A model generated the notes under the pieces. The model was not told the origin of the DNA, ran no database searches, and saw only the letters and a list, made by a program, of their open reading frames with translations. A program made the translations under genes and the position numbers. DNA of 52,442 nucleotides from Xenoacremonium recifei (Eukaryota > Ascomycota > Sordariomycetes > Hypocreales > Nectriaceae), in NCBI GenBank assembly GCA_012184525.1, contig WOFQ01000101.1, positions 1 to 52,442 of the forward strand, given 5' to 3'. This document shows, piece after piece, positions 1 to 10,197 of this stretch. Each line of letters begins with the position of its first letter. Position 1 is the stretch's first letter.

Positions 1-22
1 GCGCGTTACCAGCGACGCGTAC

Positions 23-230
23 TAGCTGAGTGGGTTTCAAAGCTGCGGCCATGACCCACCCCTAGCGTATCACGGAACCTACCCTGGACCTCAGTGGCGA
101 GAAATTGGGGGAAGGAAAACCACAATGTAGCTTTAGACTACCCTCTTCTTCTGCGATAACTACCTTAGTCCAGCTGAGCACGTCCTCTTGTCCCTCTAGG
201 GAACAGGCAGGTTCGACTCCTGCAGGACGT
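23..230 (+). other. Pol III-type internal promoter boxes; degenerate tRNA-like locus
   Basis: TAGCTGAGTGGG (23-34) matches the tRNA A-box consensus exactly, and GGTTCGACTCC (210-220) matches the B-box exactly. The B-box sits in a perfect T-arm: GCAGG/CCTGC stem (207-211/219-223) around TTCGACT. A TCCCT/AGGGA hairpin (191-202) lies just before it, where a class II tRNA (Ser/Leu) has its variable arm. ACGTCCT (180-186) pairs perfectly with AGGACGT (224-230), but the nucleotides before the A-box do not pair with the 3' acceptor strand, and no T-run terminator follows. It could be an intron-bearing Ser/Leu tRNA with a decayed 5' end, a tRNA pseudogene, or another Pol III RNA. Confidence 0.27.
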
Positions 231-864
231 TAATTAATAAAACAAAACAAAACAAATCTGGTACGTATCGATGCCCAGGGGAAGTTACGTCATCCATAAG
301 TCCTCTGGAATGCGGAATGCCTGCGGAGGTGGAGCACGGAAAAGTCGGGGAAGAAGTCCGAGCGCCGTCTTGAAGCAGCGGCCGGTTTCCTATGAATCCC
401 GTATACTAAGGGGGTCTCAATCTCGACCCCCTTATTAGTAATCCCACAGTTCCGAAGTGCCGGGTTTAGGCTATGAAAAAGGTACCAACAGAAATCCGTA
501 TGGCTCATTTTCAGGCATAGTCAGTGCTCGTATTGTTCGTCTCATCGTCATCTTAAACATAACCCAGTGGCACGGTACTGTTAACAGGAGCCGGTTATGA
601 AAATGCCTTGATTGGATGTGTTGATATATGCCAGACTGAACACATTGCCTATCCTCTTGTGTAGTGATCCTTAAAAGCTGGGAGGCATTGTCCTCCGTCT
701 TCCTCTCGATTACACATACGCCTTGATCTTCAAACTAAGGTTGGATCTCAATCTCTTCGTTCCGAGCTTCAATAGCACCCTCGATCTTCTTGGAAGTCAA
801 GTTATCCAGCATTGTGATGCTTTACATCTCGTTAGTGTATCCCACACCATGTTCCTAGGAAGAC

Positions 865-3074
865 CTACCGATTGCCCACTCCGTAAGTTTCTGTAGTCTT
901 GAACTTCCTCGCCGGAACTCGTGCCTGAACAATTGTTAGCGTAGATCATAGCGTCTTCAAGACGTGAGTTGGTACCCGAAACAGTTCATCTAGTTCCTTA
1001 TAGCATGCAATTAGATAAGACCGGGGATTATTAACACTTGAAGTAGTCACAAACCTCGAGAGAACGATCCTGAATCTAACGTATCAGTAATAAGACTTCA
1101 AAAATTTCTGCAAACTCCTACCTTGGTCTCCGGCAAGACAAAAAATACGAGGATAGTGGCGAAAAATGCGATTCCCCCGAAAACCCATCCGATATTGGCG
1201 CCAATATCGTCTAGGATATATGGCACGCAAAAGCTGACGATAAAGGCCGTGACGACACTAACACAAGTCCATCAGCACAAACTCGATGCTTTATAGAGAA
1301 AACTTCCCCTTACTTGAGAGCAATGCCTAAAGACAAGGTTTTCTCTCGTAAGGCTGCAGTTCCCAATTCGGCGGCAATCTATCAGTATTTGAGCATAGGT
1401 AATTTATTCACAACAGAATGCACGATCTTACTGTAAACAGCAGAGGGCCCCAGGTGCTAAGATCATTAGCAAGCACGTAAAGATGCGGCAGAAATATCAC
1501 ATACCCTGAATATGTAAAAAAGTAAAGCATCACGCCGGCGACTACGCCTCGCCCGTCGGCAGCCGTGGGATTTGACTTGATGCCGAGACCTGCAACAACA
1601 AATAGGAAAGCAGTCTGTCCCAGACCACCCCAGATCAAGACTGTCCGCCTTCCGATAAAGTCGCTGAGAATCATACCGATCAGGCAACCACCCCATCCAA
1701 TGGTAGCAGAACCAATATTGTAGTCAAATGCATGTGCAGAGAGCCCTACCCTGGCATAAAATCTCGGAGAATCTAGTTTTTCTTCTTAGCAGGCTCTACT
1801 AATTGGATACAAGCAGTAACCCACATCCAGAAACAAAACCCTGCCCTAAGAACTGTTGTAACCCGAGCAGACCAGCCGCTATGGATGTCCGCCGAAGGTT
1901 AGTGCCTTTCTATCAGCGAGAGTTAATCTTTGGACTGGTTCAGACTGTTATGGCTATGCTTACTGCTAGATCAGTCCACGGTGCTTTCTCCTCGTTATTC
2001 TGATACTCATAGATGGCATCAATTTCCAGTTTGGTTAATCCAGAATCAACAGCTTCCTTTGGCCGGAGTCGGTCGAGCACATTGAGCGCATCTTCTTTTC
2101 GCCCTTTACCCACTAGCCATCGGGGGGAATCGGCTACAAAGAGTGAGCAGCATTATACTAGCCGAGAGAGAAGCAATTACTCACGAATCCAAAAAGTACC
2201 CAGGAAAATAACTAGGGGTATTATGGCTTGAATGGCAACAGGAATAATCCATCTTGACTATGATTAGCTTATTATTAAAGGATGAAAAGAATGAAGAGTA
2301 AGAATACCCCTTCTTCTCGAGCGAAGTCGAGTACGCTCGATTGACGCCGGCTGCCATGATTTGTCCAAAAAGATTGAACAGTTGTATAGATCCAACCACC
2401 GTTCCACGCATTGCCGCTGGTACTATCTCTGACTGGTAGCCACTGGCCAGTTCAGGGGTTAGCCACTCAATCTTGCTGCCATTGTAGTGGAAACATGATC
2501 AGACTTACGTGGAAGTAACTTCTGCAAGACCGACACTGCAGCAAGACTCGTAAGCACTGGCCAAAAATTGAAGATACAGCCTAGTTACCTAAAATAGATG
2601 ACGATTCTCCCTACAATAAATTGGGCTATGTGATTTGACGTAGACTCTAGGATCACACCAACCCAAGCTATGACTACGACTGCCCAGATAGCACGGCGGT
2701 GCCCCCATGGCTCGACAATATATGGTGCAATCTTTCCATTGTCAGTGAAACTTTGACTGCCAAAAATATACTGGTGATCGTACAAGTGATCCTATGAGCT
2801 TTCCGCCAAACGCGGAAGATGATGTATATGATGCTCGAGCGGCAGAGAGAGCATATTTGCCTTGGCCGGTCTGGTTCCCAAACTCCTTGTCAAATGCTGG
2901 GATGCTCTGCACACCAGAGAAGCTTGTTGTTTCATAACCGAATATAATGTTTATGAGAGCGGTAATCATCCAGGCGGCGAAAAGGCGCCAGGTCATGTTT
3001 CTGTAAACGTAGCGGCCTGATTCCACCTTGCTCCTCATCCTAGCAGAAACGTTGGGGGTTTCGGTAGCTCCCAT
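865..3074 (-). CDS. MFS sugar-type (hexose/disaccharide) transporter, about ten introns
   Basis: Twelve-helix MFS importer of the fungal sugar transporter family. The hand-spliced product starts MGATETPNVSARM and keeps the family marks: FGYETTSFSGVQ in TM1, GGKLIGSL, PWGHRR in loop 2-3, AEVTST...YQSEIVPAAMRGTVV after TM4, WIRESPRWL before the central loop, QQFLGQGFVSGYSPRFY in TM7, DFIGRR, WGPLLFTIAAELG in TM10, and a C-terminal FFVLPETK followed by ELDELF and ARVPARKF before the stop at 865-867. Introns show good donors and branch sites (for example GTAAGT...CTAAC...CAG) and the frame closes at every junction I checked, so the gene looks intact although no single frame is open for long. It is divergent from the arylsulfatase at 3720, which lacks a signal peptide, so it probably imports the sulfated or glycosylated substrate. 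The substrate is inferred. Confidence 0.85.
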
Positions 3075-3342
3075 TATGGCGACCAGATTGCCGATTGGTA
3101 AGGCGTCCGTGATTCTCTTGAACGGGTTGACGAAGCCATTCGGCAGCCAAGCTTCTGACGGATAAGCAATGTCTTTTAAATGATGAGAGGTCTGCCAATG
3201 CCACCATCATTTCTTTGAGATGGTTCAGTTCTGAGGCACGCAATTGCTCCATCGATCTTAGCAATGACAAGCCCCGGCCCAATCCCCGCGCGGGGCCCCA
3301 AGTTCCTTTGTTCGCGACTGTCGGGATTCTGAGCAAACCGTG

Positions 3343-3396
3343 TCGCGGAGCTCGCGGATTTCGCGGACGTCGCGGTGATCGCGGATGTCGCGGAAC
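3343..3396 (+). repeat. Six-unit 9-bp tandem array, TCGCGGANN
   Basis: Six consecutive 9-bp units begin TCGCGG: TCGCGGAGC, TCGCGGATT, TCGCGGACG, TCGCGGTGA, TCGCGGATG and TCGCGGAAC. The first six bases never vary, while the last three do. The array sits in the 645-bp intergenic region between the MFS transporter start (3074) and the arylsulfatase start (3720). Every unit presents a CGG triplet, the half-site read by Zn2Cys6 proteins, on the same helical face roughly every 0.85 turn. A CCCCGCGCGGGG palindrome lies nearby at 3284-3295. It could be an operator array or simply a minisatellite. Confidence 0.8.
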
Positions 3397-3719
3397 TAGG
3401 GCGTCGATCTCGTCGCTGGCGGACGATATGGTTGGCCCGCTTCGCTGGACGAAACATTGTCACGAGCTCTGAGGTCAGACGCACTGAGGCTAGGACTCCA
3501 TCTTCCCGCATGTCAATGCGCATGGAATGACCCGGAGAGCAAATCTCTGTACCATGGGTGCAGGAGTTTTCTGTTGCCGATGCTCATATGAAGCAAGCAC
3601 ATCCGCAAACTTTCCAGAATAATATCTCGCAGTTGAACAATTTGACAAAAAGATTTAATCATTGCAAAGCATCGCAATATTCTCAGTTTCTGATAAATAG
3701 CTGAGAGCAACAGCAGATA

Positions 3720-5794
3720 ATGGCACCGAAAAGACCTAATTTCCTCATAATCGTGGCTGATGACATGGGATTTTCTGACGTCGGGTGCTTTGGAGGGGAG
3801 ATCAATACACCAAACATTGACAAATTGGGAAGTCAAGGCGTACGATATACTGGCTTTCATTCTGCCGCCGCATGCTCGTATGTGCAAAGTACCTTGCTGG
3901 GTAATAGGACTCATGCACTGACCTCTCTTTTGTAGTCCTACGAGGGCTATGATCATGACTGGGACCGATCATCATATCGCTGGCCTTGGAAACTTGATCG
4001 AATTTACCAATTACACAGGGTGGTCCCGATTTGAAGGCGAACCAATGACTGAGAAGGGAAACTTCTACGACTCGAAGCCTCAGCGAGGGATGCCTGGCTA
4101 CGAGGGGTACCTCAACGACCGTGTTGTGACCCTTCCCGAAGTTCTGAGAGATGGTGGCTATCACACCATGATGGCCGGCAAATGGCATCTGGGTCTGAAA
4201 CCTGAGCGATCCCCGCATGCTCGTGGCTTTGAGAGGTCCTTTGCTATGCTGCCAGGGAGCTCAAATCATTTCAATTATCGTCCCCAGGGAGAGTGAGCAT
4301 ATAGAAAACCCTTATCAAAGACATCTGATCTCTGTTACTGATATGGACGCAGAATAGAGAACGGAACACCGCAGTTTCTCGACACAAGCTTGATCTGCCT
4401 TCACAGCGAGGATGGCCAGTATATTGACCTCGAAGACCTGCCAGAAGATTGGTATTCTTCAAATGGATATGGGGACAAGATGATCGAGTATCTGGCTCAA
4501 TGGAAGAACGAAAACAAGTCCAAAGGAACGGAAGATCGACCGTTCTTTGGCTATCTCGCTTTCTCAGCTCCTCACTGGCCTCTCCAGGCGCCTAAGGAGT
4601 ATGTCAAACATTACAGAGGCCTGTATGACGATGGCCCGGAGGTGCTGCGGCAGAAGCGGCTGGCCAACCTGATTCAACTTGGGATGATCAGCAAAGACAC
4701 CGAAGCTCACCCAGTCGTTACTGACGATCGTGTCGAAGGTTGGGAAAGTTTTTCCGACTTTGAAAAAGAACACTCCTGTCGCGCAATGGAAGCATATGCA
4801 GGAATGGTTGAATGTATCGATGCCAACGTCGGAAAAGTGGTCGAGTATCTCAAGACTATCGACGAATTGGACAACACACTGATCATGTTCATGAGCGACA
4901 ATGGAGCAGAAGGAGCAGCATATGAAGCGTACCCACTGGTCAAAGGACCTCTGATGGAACATATTCGTAAGTACTATGATAACTCTTTAGAAAATATCGG
5001 AGAGAAGGATTCTTTTGTTTGGTACGGACCTCGATGGGCTCAAGCCGCTACTGCACCCTCGAGGCTATACAAACTATATACAACCGAAGGAGGCGTGCGA
5101 GTGCCATGTATAGCACGTTATCCCAGCTGCTCACCTGATATCAAGCATGAATTTGCTACAGTCATGGACATCGCTCCTACGTTGCTCGAGATGGCTGGCA
5201 TTGCACATCCGGCTCCTTTGTATCAGGGTCGTGAGGTGGCCTCACTCAAGGGAAAGAGCATGCTTTCATGGCTCAAGGTGTGTATCAAGAGCAAGAGCCG
5301 TAACCGGATATGCTGATGTTGTTGTTAGGGAGAGGCTGCGTCAGTGCATCCTTCAGACTTCGTAATGGGTTGGGAGCTTTGTGGACGGGCTGCCATTCGC
5401 GCAGGTCCTTGGAAGGCTGTCTTCTTACCGGCCCCTAGAGGTCCACACAAATGGCAACTCTATGATTTGAGTAAAGATGTCGGAGAAATCCATGACCTGG
5501 CAACTGTCCATCCCACGAAGCTTGATGAATTATTGGGTTATTGGGATGAGTATGTGAAAGAATGTGGCGTCATACCGCTGCACCCAGAACAGGGTGCCTA
5601 TCTTGAAGCTACAGAAGAGCAAATGATCGTAAGTCGTAACGATACTGAATACCGATATCAATCATGCTGATCTATTGTGATAGGAAAACGCATGGATTGA
5701 GTACGAATACTGGAAGCCTGGTGGTCTGACTGATAGAGAGAAATTCTTCCGAACTCCGAAGCGATTCAAGAAGCCAGGGGTATCATTGAATTAG
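3720..5794 (+). CDS. Type I arylsulfatase, cytosolic
   Basis: Hydrolyses sulfate esters to release sulfate. Five exons with introns at 3878-3935, 4293-4352, 5278-5328 and 5629-5683. The N-terminus NFLIIVADDMGFSDVG carries the metal-binding Asp pair. The spliced active site is C-S-P-T-R, whose Cys becomes formylglycine in this family; GKWHLG with the conserved Lys/His follows about 85 residues later, and the second metal site is MFMSDNGAE. TGTDHHIAG and HARGFERSF closely resemble the Pseudomonas AtsA type. The protein starts directly at the fold with no signal peptide, so it should act inside the cell on imported substrate. It ends ...KKPGVSLN. Neighbours are a sugar-type transporter (divergent) and a Zn2Cys6 regulator downstream on the same strand, which fits an inducible sulfate-ester catabolic cluster. 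Confidence 0.93.
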
Positions 5795-6298
5795 GAATAT
5801 CAAGGTATTTATACGGTGGGTTCCTGTAATTTACTAGACGAAAGACGCCAATCAAATATAGCCAGATTCGACGATAGGTTCAGTTGGGATTTAGTTTAGT
5901 AGTAAATGTCACCAAGACGGGACGACGATTTCCAGATAATTACTAAACCACTCGTAGATCGAGCCTAGACGAGATGATCTACCTGCCGGTCTTCAGAAAT
6001 GGTCGATTTTGCTTCCGAGAAAAATGCAATTGATGCTCCCATTCCTAGCTCCTTAATCTCGAATGTGATCACATAATTTCCAGTATGCACAGTCCAGAGA
6101 GACATTTTAGTGCGTCCCAAAATAGCACACCTGCAACAATGCAATGACGCGATGGTATTTCCCCGCACCGAGCAAAGTGTGAGGACTCTGCACAAACATC
6201 GACGATTGCGTGGCTGACCAGCTGCTGGAGCGAGCGATTCTTTCGACTGCCGAAACAGTTTCAAACCCTCTATATGCACCAGAGAAACTCTAGCCAAG

Positions 6299-8752
6299 AT
6301 GGATGGCGCCACTCGCACACCGGGGAGTCCGCAACTCAAAGTCCGCGAGGGGGCCAGCGTTAATCGTAGCCGGGGTTCTAATAGCCGGTCTGGCTGCGCG
6401 ACGTGTAGACGCCGCCATGTGAGTGAGCCATGTTTGTTTCTATAAAGGTGCCAAATTGAAAATTTTTTCAGGTGCGTTGTGACGAATCTAAAGACATCTG
6501 CGGGAACTGTTCCCGGCTCGGCCTCTCATGTTCCTGGTACCATCCCACGGAGTTGTCGCAACGCTCGCGGGTGAACACTGCCTGTGAACGATGCAGAAGG
6601 AAGAAGGCAAGTAATTGCATCTTTTAGGAGACAGCCGTTTCTCCGAGTCCCTCGATAATTTCCTTTGACGGAGTCGTGCCAAAGACTGATTGTTCCAGAT
6701 AAGGTGTACCTCTTCCGAAGCCAACAGTCCTTGCGATCCCTGCAAAACAGTGGGAGCAACCTGCATCAACGCGCGACAAAGACTGAGGATGTCACAAAGC
6801 ATGTCCAGCCCTAGTAGAGGAACCGATGTGACCTCAGTTGAGGAGACGATCGAACTTCCGAATCGCACCGAACTCCACCGCCTCATCGAGGCCTATTTCC
6901 AAGGACCGCATCACTTTTGCTTCTACACTTTCATCCACCAACCCACCTTTACGCAAATGTTCGACAGTGGCCTCGTTCCAAGTTCTCTTCTTCTGATTGT
7001 CATTGCTACAAGCCTACACTTCCAAGAACCGGAGAACCCGATAGCAGACCGTTGGGCAGACGAATGCCGTCGCAGGCTTATGGTAGAAATATTCTCGCCT
7101 CCGTCTACCACAACACTCCAGGCGCTCCTTCTTTTGCAGAGATACGAGTGGCATCGCGCATCACACATCAGCGCTTGGTTCTTGTCCGGACTCGCTGTGA
7201 GACTGGCCCATGGACTACAGCTCAACATTGAGATTCTTGACCAGGCTAAAGTTCCCGTCACCGTCAGGGAAACGAGGCGCCGACTGACTTGGAGTTGTTT
7301 TGTCATGGAGTCTATGATCGAGAATGGTCGCAGACCCTTCAGTGGGCTGGATGTCTCTTCCATCGAAGTCAGGGTCCCCTGCAACGAGATGGCGTTCCAG
7401 TCAGGTTTAGAAACTAATATGCCGGAACTCTTACATCTTGCCAACGACGATATCTACCTACCAAAGCATGCCCCACAGGTTTTGGCGTTAAATGAATCTC
7501 AATTTCGCCCTGGAATTTCGGCTTTCCTGGTCAAGCTAGCAACATTGCGGAGGGAAATCCTGGACTACACACTCCCGTTTCACCCAAGGAATAAAGGAAA
7601 AATCCCCAACACTCTTCCGTGGGCCTCAGACTCACCGTTTTTCATCTTCGAAAGAAAGTTAGAATGCTGGGACAAGTCACTTCCCGAAGACTTGAAATTT
7701 AGAACAGAGGTTATGTATAACCGCAAGCCTCAGCTTGTGAGCTTTGTAACCATGCACTGCCTCTTCCACGGCTGCTATTGCGACTTGTACCGCATGGCCT
7801 CTTACATCACGGCCTCAACTCGAAACTCCGCGCCAGGCTCAGTTGCTGAGCCCCCAGATACGTTTCTTCAGACTTGTCGCCGAGGACGTCTGCAACACGC
7901 GTTCTCCATCTGCAAAATCATATCTCAAAGCCTGGGGTACCACACATCGGACCACGACCCTTCTGTTGGCATTACCATAAGTCTAGCAATGCGAGTGTTG
8001 GTTATAGAACGACAGGCGCAGGACGCAGAGGTCCTGGGCCTCACGAGCGAAATGATTTTCGAATATCTGAACACGGCGGTACAGTGTGCTAAGAAGATAG
8101 CCCGCCGCTCTATTCCAATAAGAGAACTGGTAAGATCTCTTTTGCAAACACCTATTGTGGTTTCGAGTTCCAACTGATATCGGATCAGTTTGTATCCGTC
8201 TGCGACTTAGCTAGACAATATGGCTACCATGTTGACTTGGAAGGCATTGCTGAGTAGCTCCTCCCAAATTGCTTACTTGTGTCATTGATTTGGCTGACGA
8301 TGATGGTTAGATCAAGCATTGCCGGGATGCAAGCTGGACAAGTACGAGAATCATCACCAAGCCTGCGAACGTATGGCACATTTGGCCGAATCCAAAGCTC
8401 GTTGGCCTTGCGTGAAGATGTCAACGCTCCTGCGGCGTCAACAGTCAATGACAAAGAGAGTGACTTATTCGCTAATCTGGGTCCCTCAGCTAGCCGACCT
8501 CAACTCAACGAGGCTTCTCAACCTGGAATACAAGGTGTAGTTCCCGATACGGAGGGACCCTCGTGGAGTTTGAATCCTCCGTTCATTCCCTACGAAACCT
8601 ATAGCCCCGGAGACGCAGCCATGGCATCGGGATGGGGCGATGGAACACTGAACTTCTCCATGATGCCTTTGCAATTTGACTGGATGCATCAGAGTCTGGG
8701 GTTTGATTTCGATATCAGCGATATGTACGAGGGTTCGCAGCAAACAGAGTAG
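6299..8752 (+). CDS. Transcription factor with two tandem Zn(II)2Cys6 domains
   Basis: Start ATG at 6299 gives MDGATRTPGSPQ. Exon 1 joins exon 2 across a 6419-6471 intron to make GCATCRRRHVRC...CGNCSRLGLSC, a full CX2CX6CX6CX2CX6C cluster. About 15 residues later a second complete cluster, ACERCRRKKIRC...CDPCKTVGATC (CX2CX6CX8CX2CX6C), is made by removing 6607-6698, which has a GC-AG boundary (GCAAGT donor). A fungal_trans (PF04082-like) middle domain follows, with LHRLIEAYFQ near its start and RETRRRLTWSCF near its centre. After an intron at the GTAAGA near 8130 the C-terminal joins are uncertain: one reading stops soon after DLARQYGYH, but the frame to 8752 has an acidic, aromatic tail (FDWMHQSLGFDFDISDMYEG) typical of activation domains. 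Probable regulator of the transporter-sulfatase pair. Confidence 0.8.
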
Positions 8753-8992
8753 GCTATTCAAGTTGTGATTTTGGAGTGGCTGTCGCGAATGCTGAAGCCG
8801 GCCTGTAGGGCGGAGAGGAGTGAGCCAGACAACAAATTGAAGTTCGGGAAGATTATTTAGACGTAATTGCAAGGATGGGTGACCAAAAACTTTGGGATGT
8901 AATATTTGCGCTGAACTTCGGTATCCTTGTATCCTTCTCCGTCTTATATTTAAGGCTATGCTCGGGCCATAACATTTCCAAAGAAACGTGTT

Positions 8993-9772
8993 TTATTTTA
9001 ACTGAGGCTTTTCCCGCGCATATGCAACCGCCGGCTTACCGGCCCCAGGATTGCGACTGTCGATGTCGAATAAACCGGTGTAACGGATTAAGTCTCCCAG
9101 CTTTGCAAACCCAAAGCTCCGAGAATCGAAGTCAGGGCTCTGCTGATTGAGACGGTTGCCGACCTTGGCGAGATTTGCCCATCCCTCCTCATCGGAAGTC
9201 CCCGCGACCGCCTTCCGCAGCTGTTCTAGTTCCTCTTCACTCATGTTCTTTGATGGTGGTATTTGTGTCGGAGATGTTGGAGAGACACTAGAGCCCACGG
9301 TGGGTAGCCCAAGCTGCTGTCTGATGGTAATATTCTCGAAATAGAGAAACTTATCACAGGCCGAGATAAAGGGCTTCGGTGTCTTCTGTTCCCCAAAACC
9401 GTACACAAAGAGGCCAGATTCGCGGATACGGGCTGCCAGACGAGTGAAGTCGCTATCACTGGAGACGAGGCAGAAACCATCAAAACGGCCAGTATATAGG
9501 AGGTCCATAGCATCGATGATCATTGCAGAGTCCGTTGCATTCTTGCCCTTTGTGTACGCGAACTGCTGGATAGGCTGTATCGAGTGTGTCAGAAGTATAC
9601 CCTTCCAACCCGTCAGATGGTCCTCCGTCCAGTTGCCATATGCCCGTTTCACAAAGGAGGTGCCGTATTTCGCAACCTCCACGAGAAGGTCGTCAGCGAT
9701 GCTAGGTGTCACATTTTCGGCATCGATAAGGACCGCCAGCTTATGATCAGCAGTCATTTCGACATGTATCAT
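8993..9772 (-). CDS. NYN (PIN-like) nuclease domain + OST-HTH/LOTUS domain protein
   Basis: Intronless, 259 aa (253 if translation starts at the internal MTADHK). Residues ~10-155 are a NYN/DUF88 domain of the PIN fold, with the acidic signature residues in LAVLIDAENV, the DSAMIIDAMDLL helix and the CLVSSDSDFTRLA strand; VYGFGEQKTPKPF follows. After a Ser/Pro linker, residues ~180-255 (EEELEQLRKAVAG ... GFAKLGDLIRYTGLF) look like an OST-HTH/LOTUS RNA-binding domain. NYN proteins are metal-dependent RNases. This two-domain layout, its length and the motif wording are those of a protein common in bacteria, and the absence of introns among intron-rich neighbours fits bacterial origin. The RNA target is unknown. 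Its 5' neighbourhood is a long empty region; its 3' end faces the sulfatase-cluster regulator. Confidence 0.9.
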   Translation of the reverse strand: MIHVEMTADHKLAVLIDAENVTPSIADDLLVEVAKYGTSFVKRAYGNWTEDHLTGWKGILLTHSIQPIQQFAYTKGKNATDSAMIIDAMDLLYTGRFDGFCLVSSDSDFTRLAARIRESGLFVYGFGEQKTPKPFISACDKFLYFENITIRQQLGLPTVGSSVSPTSPTQIPPSKNMSEEELEQLRKAVAGTSDEEGWANLAKVGNRLNQQSPDFDSRSFGFAKLGDLIRYTGLFDIDSRNPGAGKPAVAYAREKPQLK

Positions 9773-10109
9773 AAATCGCGATCTCCTGCTGTGGATGGGT
9801 TTGGGTTGAGGTTGAGATTAGGTCAAATGGAGAGGTTAGCTTTAGAAATGCAGGAGATGTGAACAGTCGTGTTACTGCCGACTTGAAATTCCTTGGCCTC
9901 TTGAAGCTGTCGTGGGAGCGGCAGTGTCGGGTAAATATTTCAAGGGCAGAGTGTAGTGCCCTGCACAACCCCGCCAACGACCACCTTGTGCAGATAGCCT
10001 ATACTCAATGCGTAACACTTCTTGGTTTTCAGCTCGCAGAATTATTTCACTGCCTGCATTCACCTATCTGTAACTGATGAATAGTTGGCCTCTAATTTTA
10101 GAGATAATC

Positions 10110-10197
10110 TTGAGGCCTCCGACATGTTGAGGCCTTCCACAGATTGAGGCCCCCTACAGGCTGAAGAACCTGACAACATATTGAGGTTCTCGACCAC
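10110..10197 (+). repeat. Degenerate 17-bp minisatellite (TTGAGGCC units)
   Basis: TTGAGGCC starts at 10110, 10127 and 10144, an exact 17-bp period. A diverged unit (CTGAAGAA) follows at 10161 and a last one (TTGAGGTT) at 10181. The unit consensus is about TTGAGGCCTYCNACAGN. It lies about 340 bp upstream of the NYN gene start. No coding role is visible. Confidence 0.6.

Noticed and set aside
3176..3523. ORFs on both strands across the 9-bp array with repetitive SAT/SAK or RGRRGDRG peptides.
   Set aside because: The 9-bp period (three codons) creates open frames automatically; there is no domain, no splice context, and both strands are equally open.
4564..4962. Long minus-strand ORFs inside the arylsulfatase gene.
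   Set aside because: They are antisense shadows of a well-supported sulfatase exon.
6923..7444. 173-codon minus-strand ORF inside the dual-cluster regulator.
   Set aside because: It overlaps the fungal_trans domain coding sequence and has no recognisable content.
8224..8454. A second gene starting near 8279 after the regulator.
   Set aside because: The tail to 8752 looks like an activation domain, not a separate protein, and there is no promoter space; I kept it as part of the regulator with an uncertain junction.
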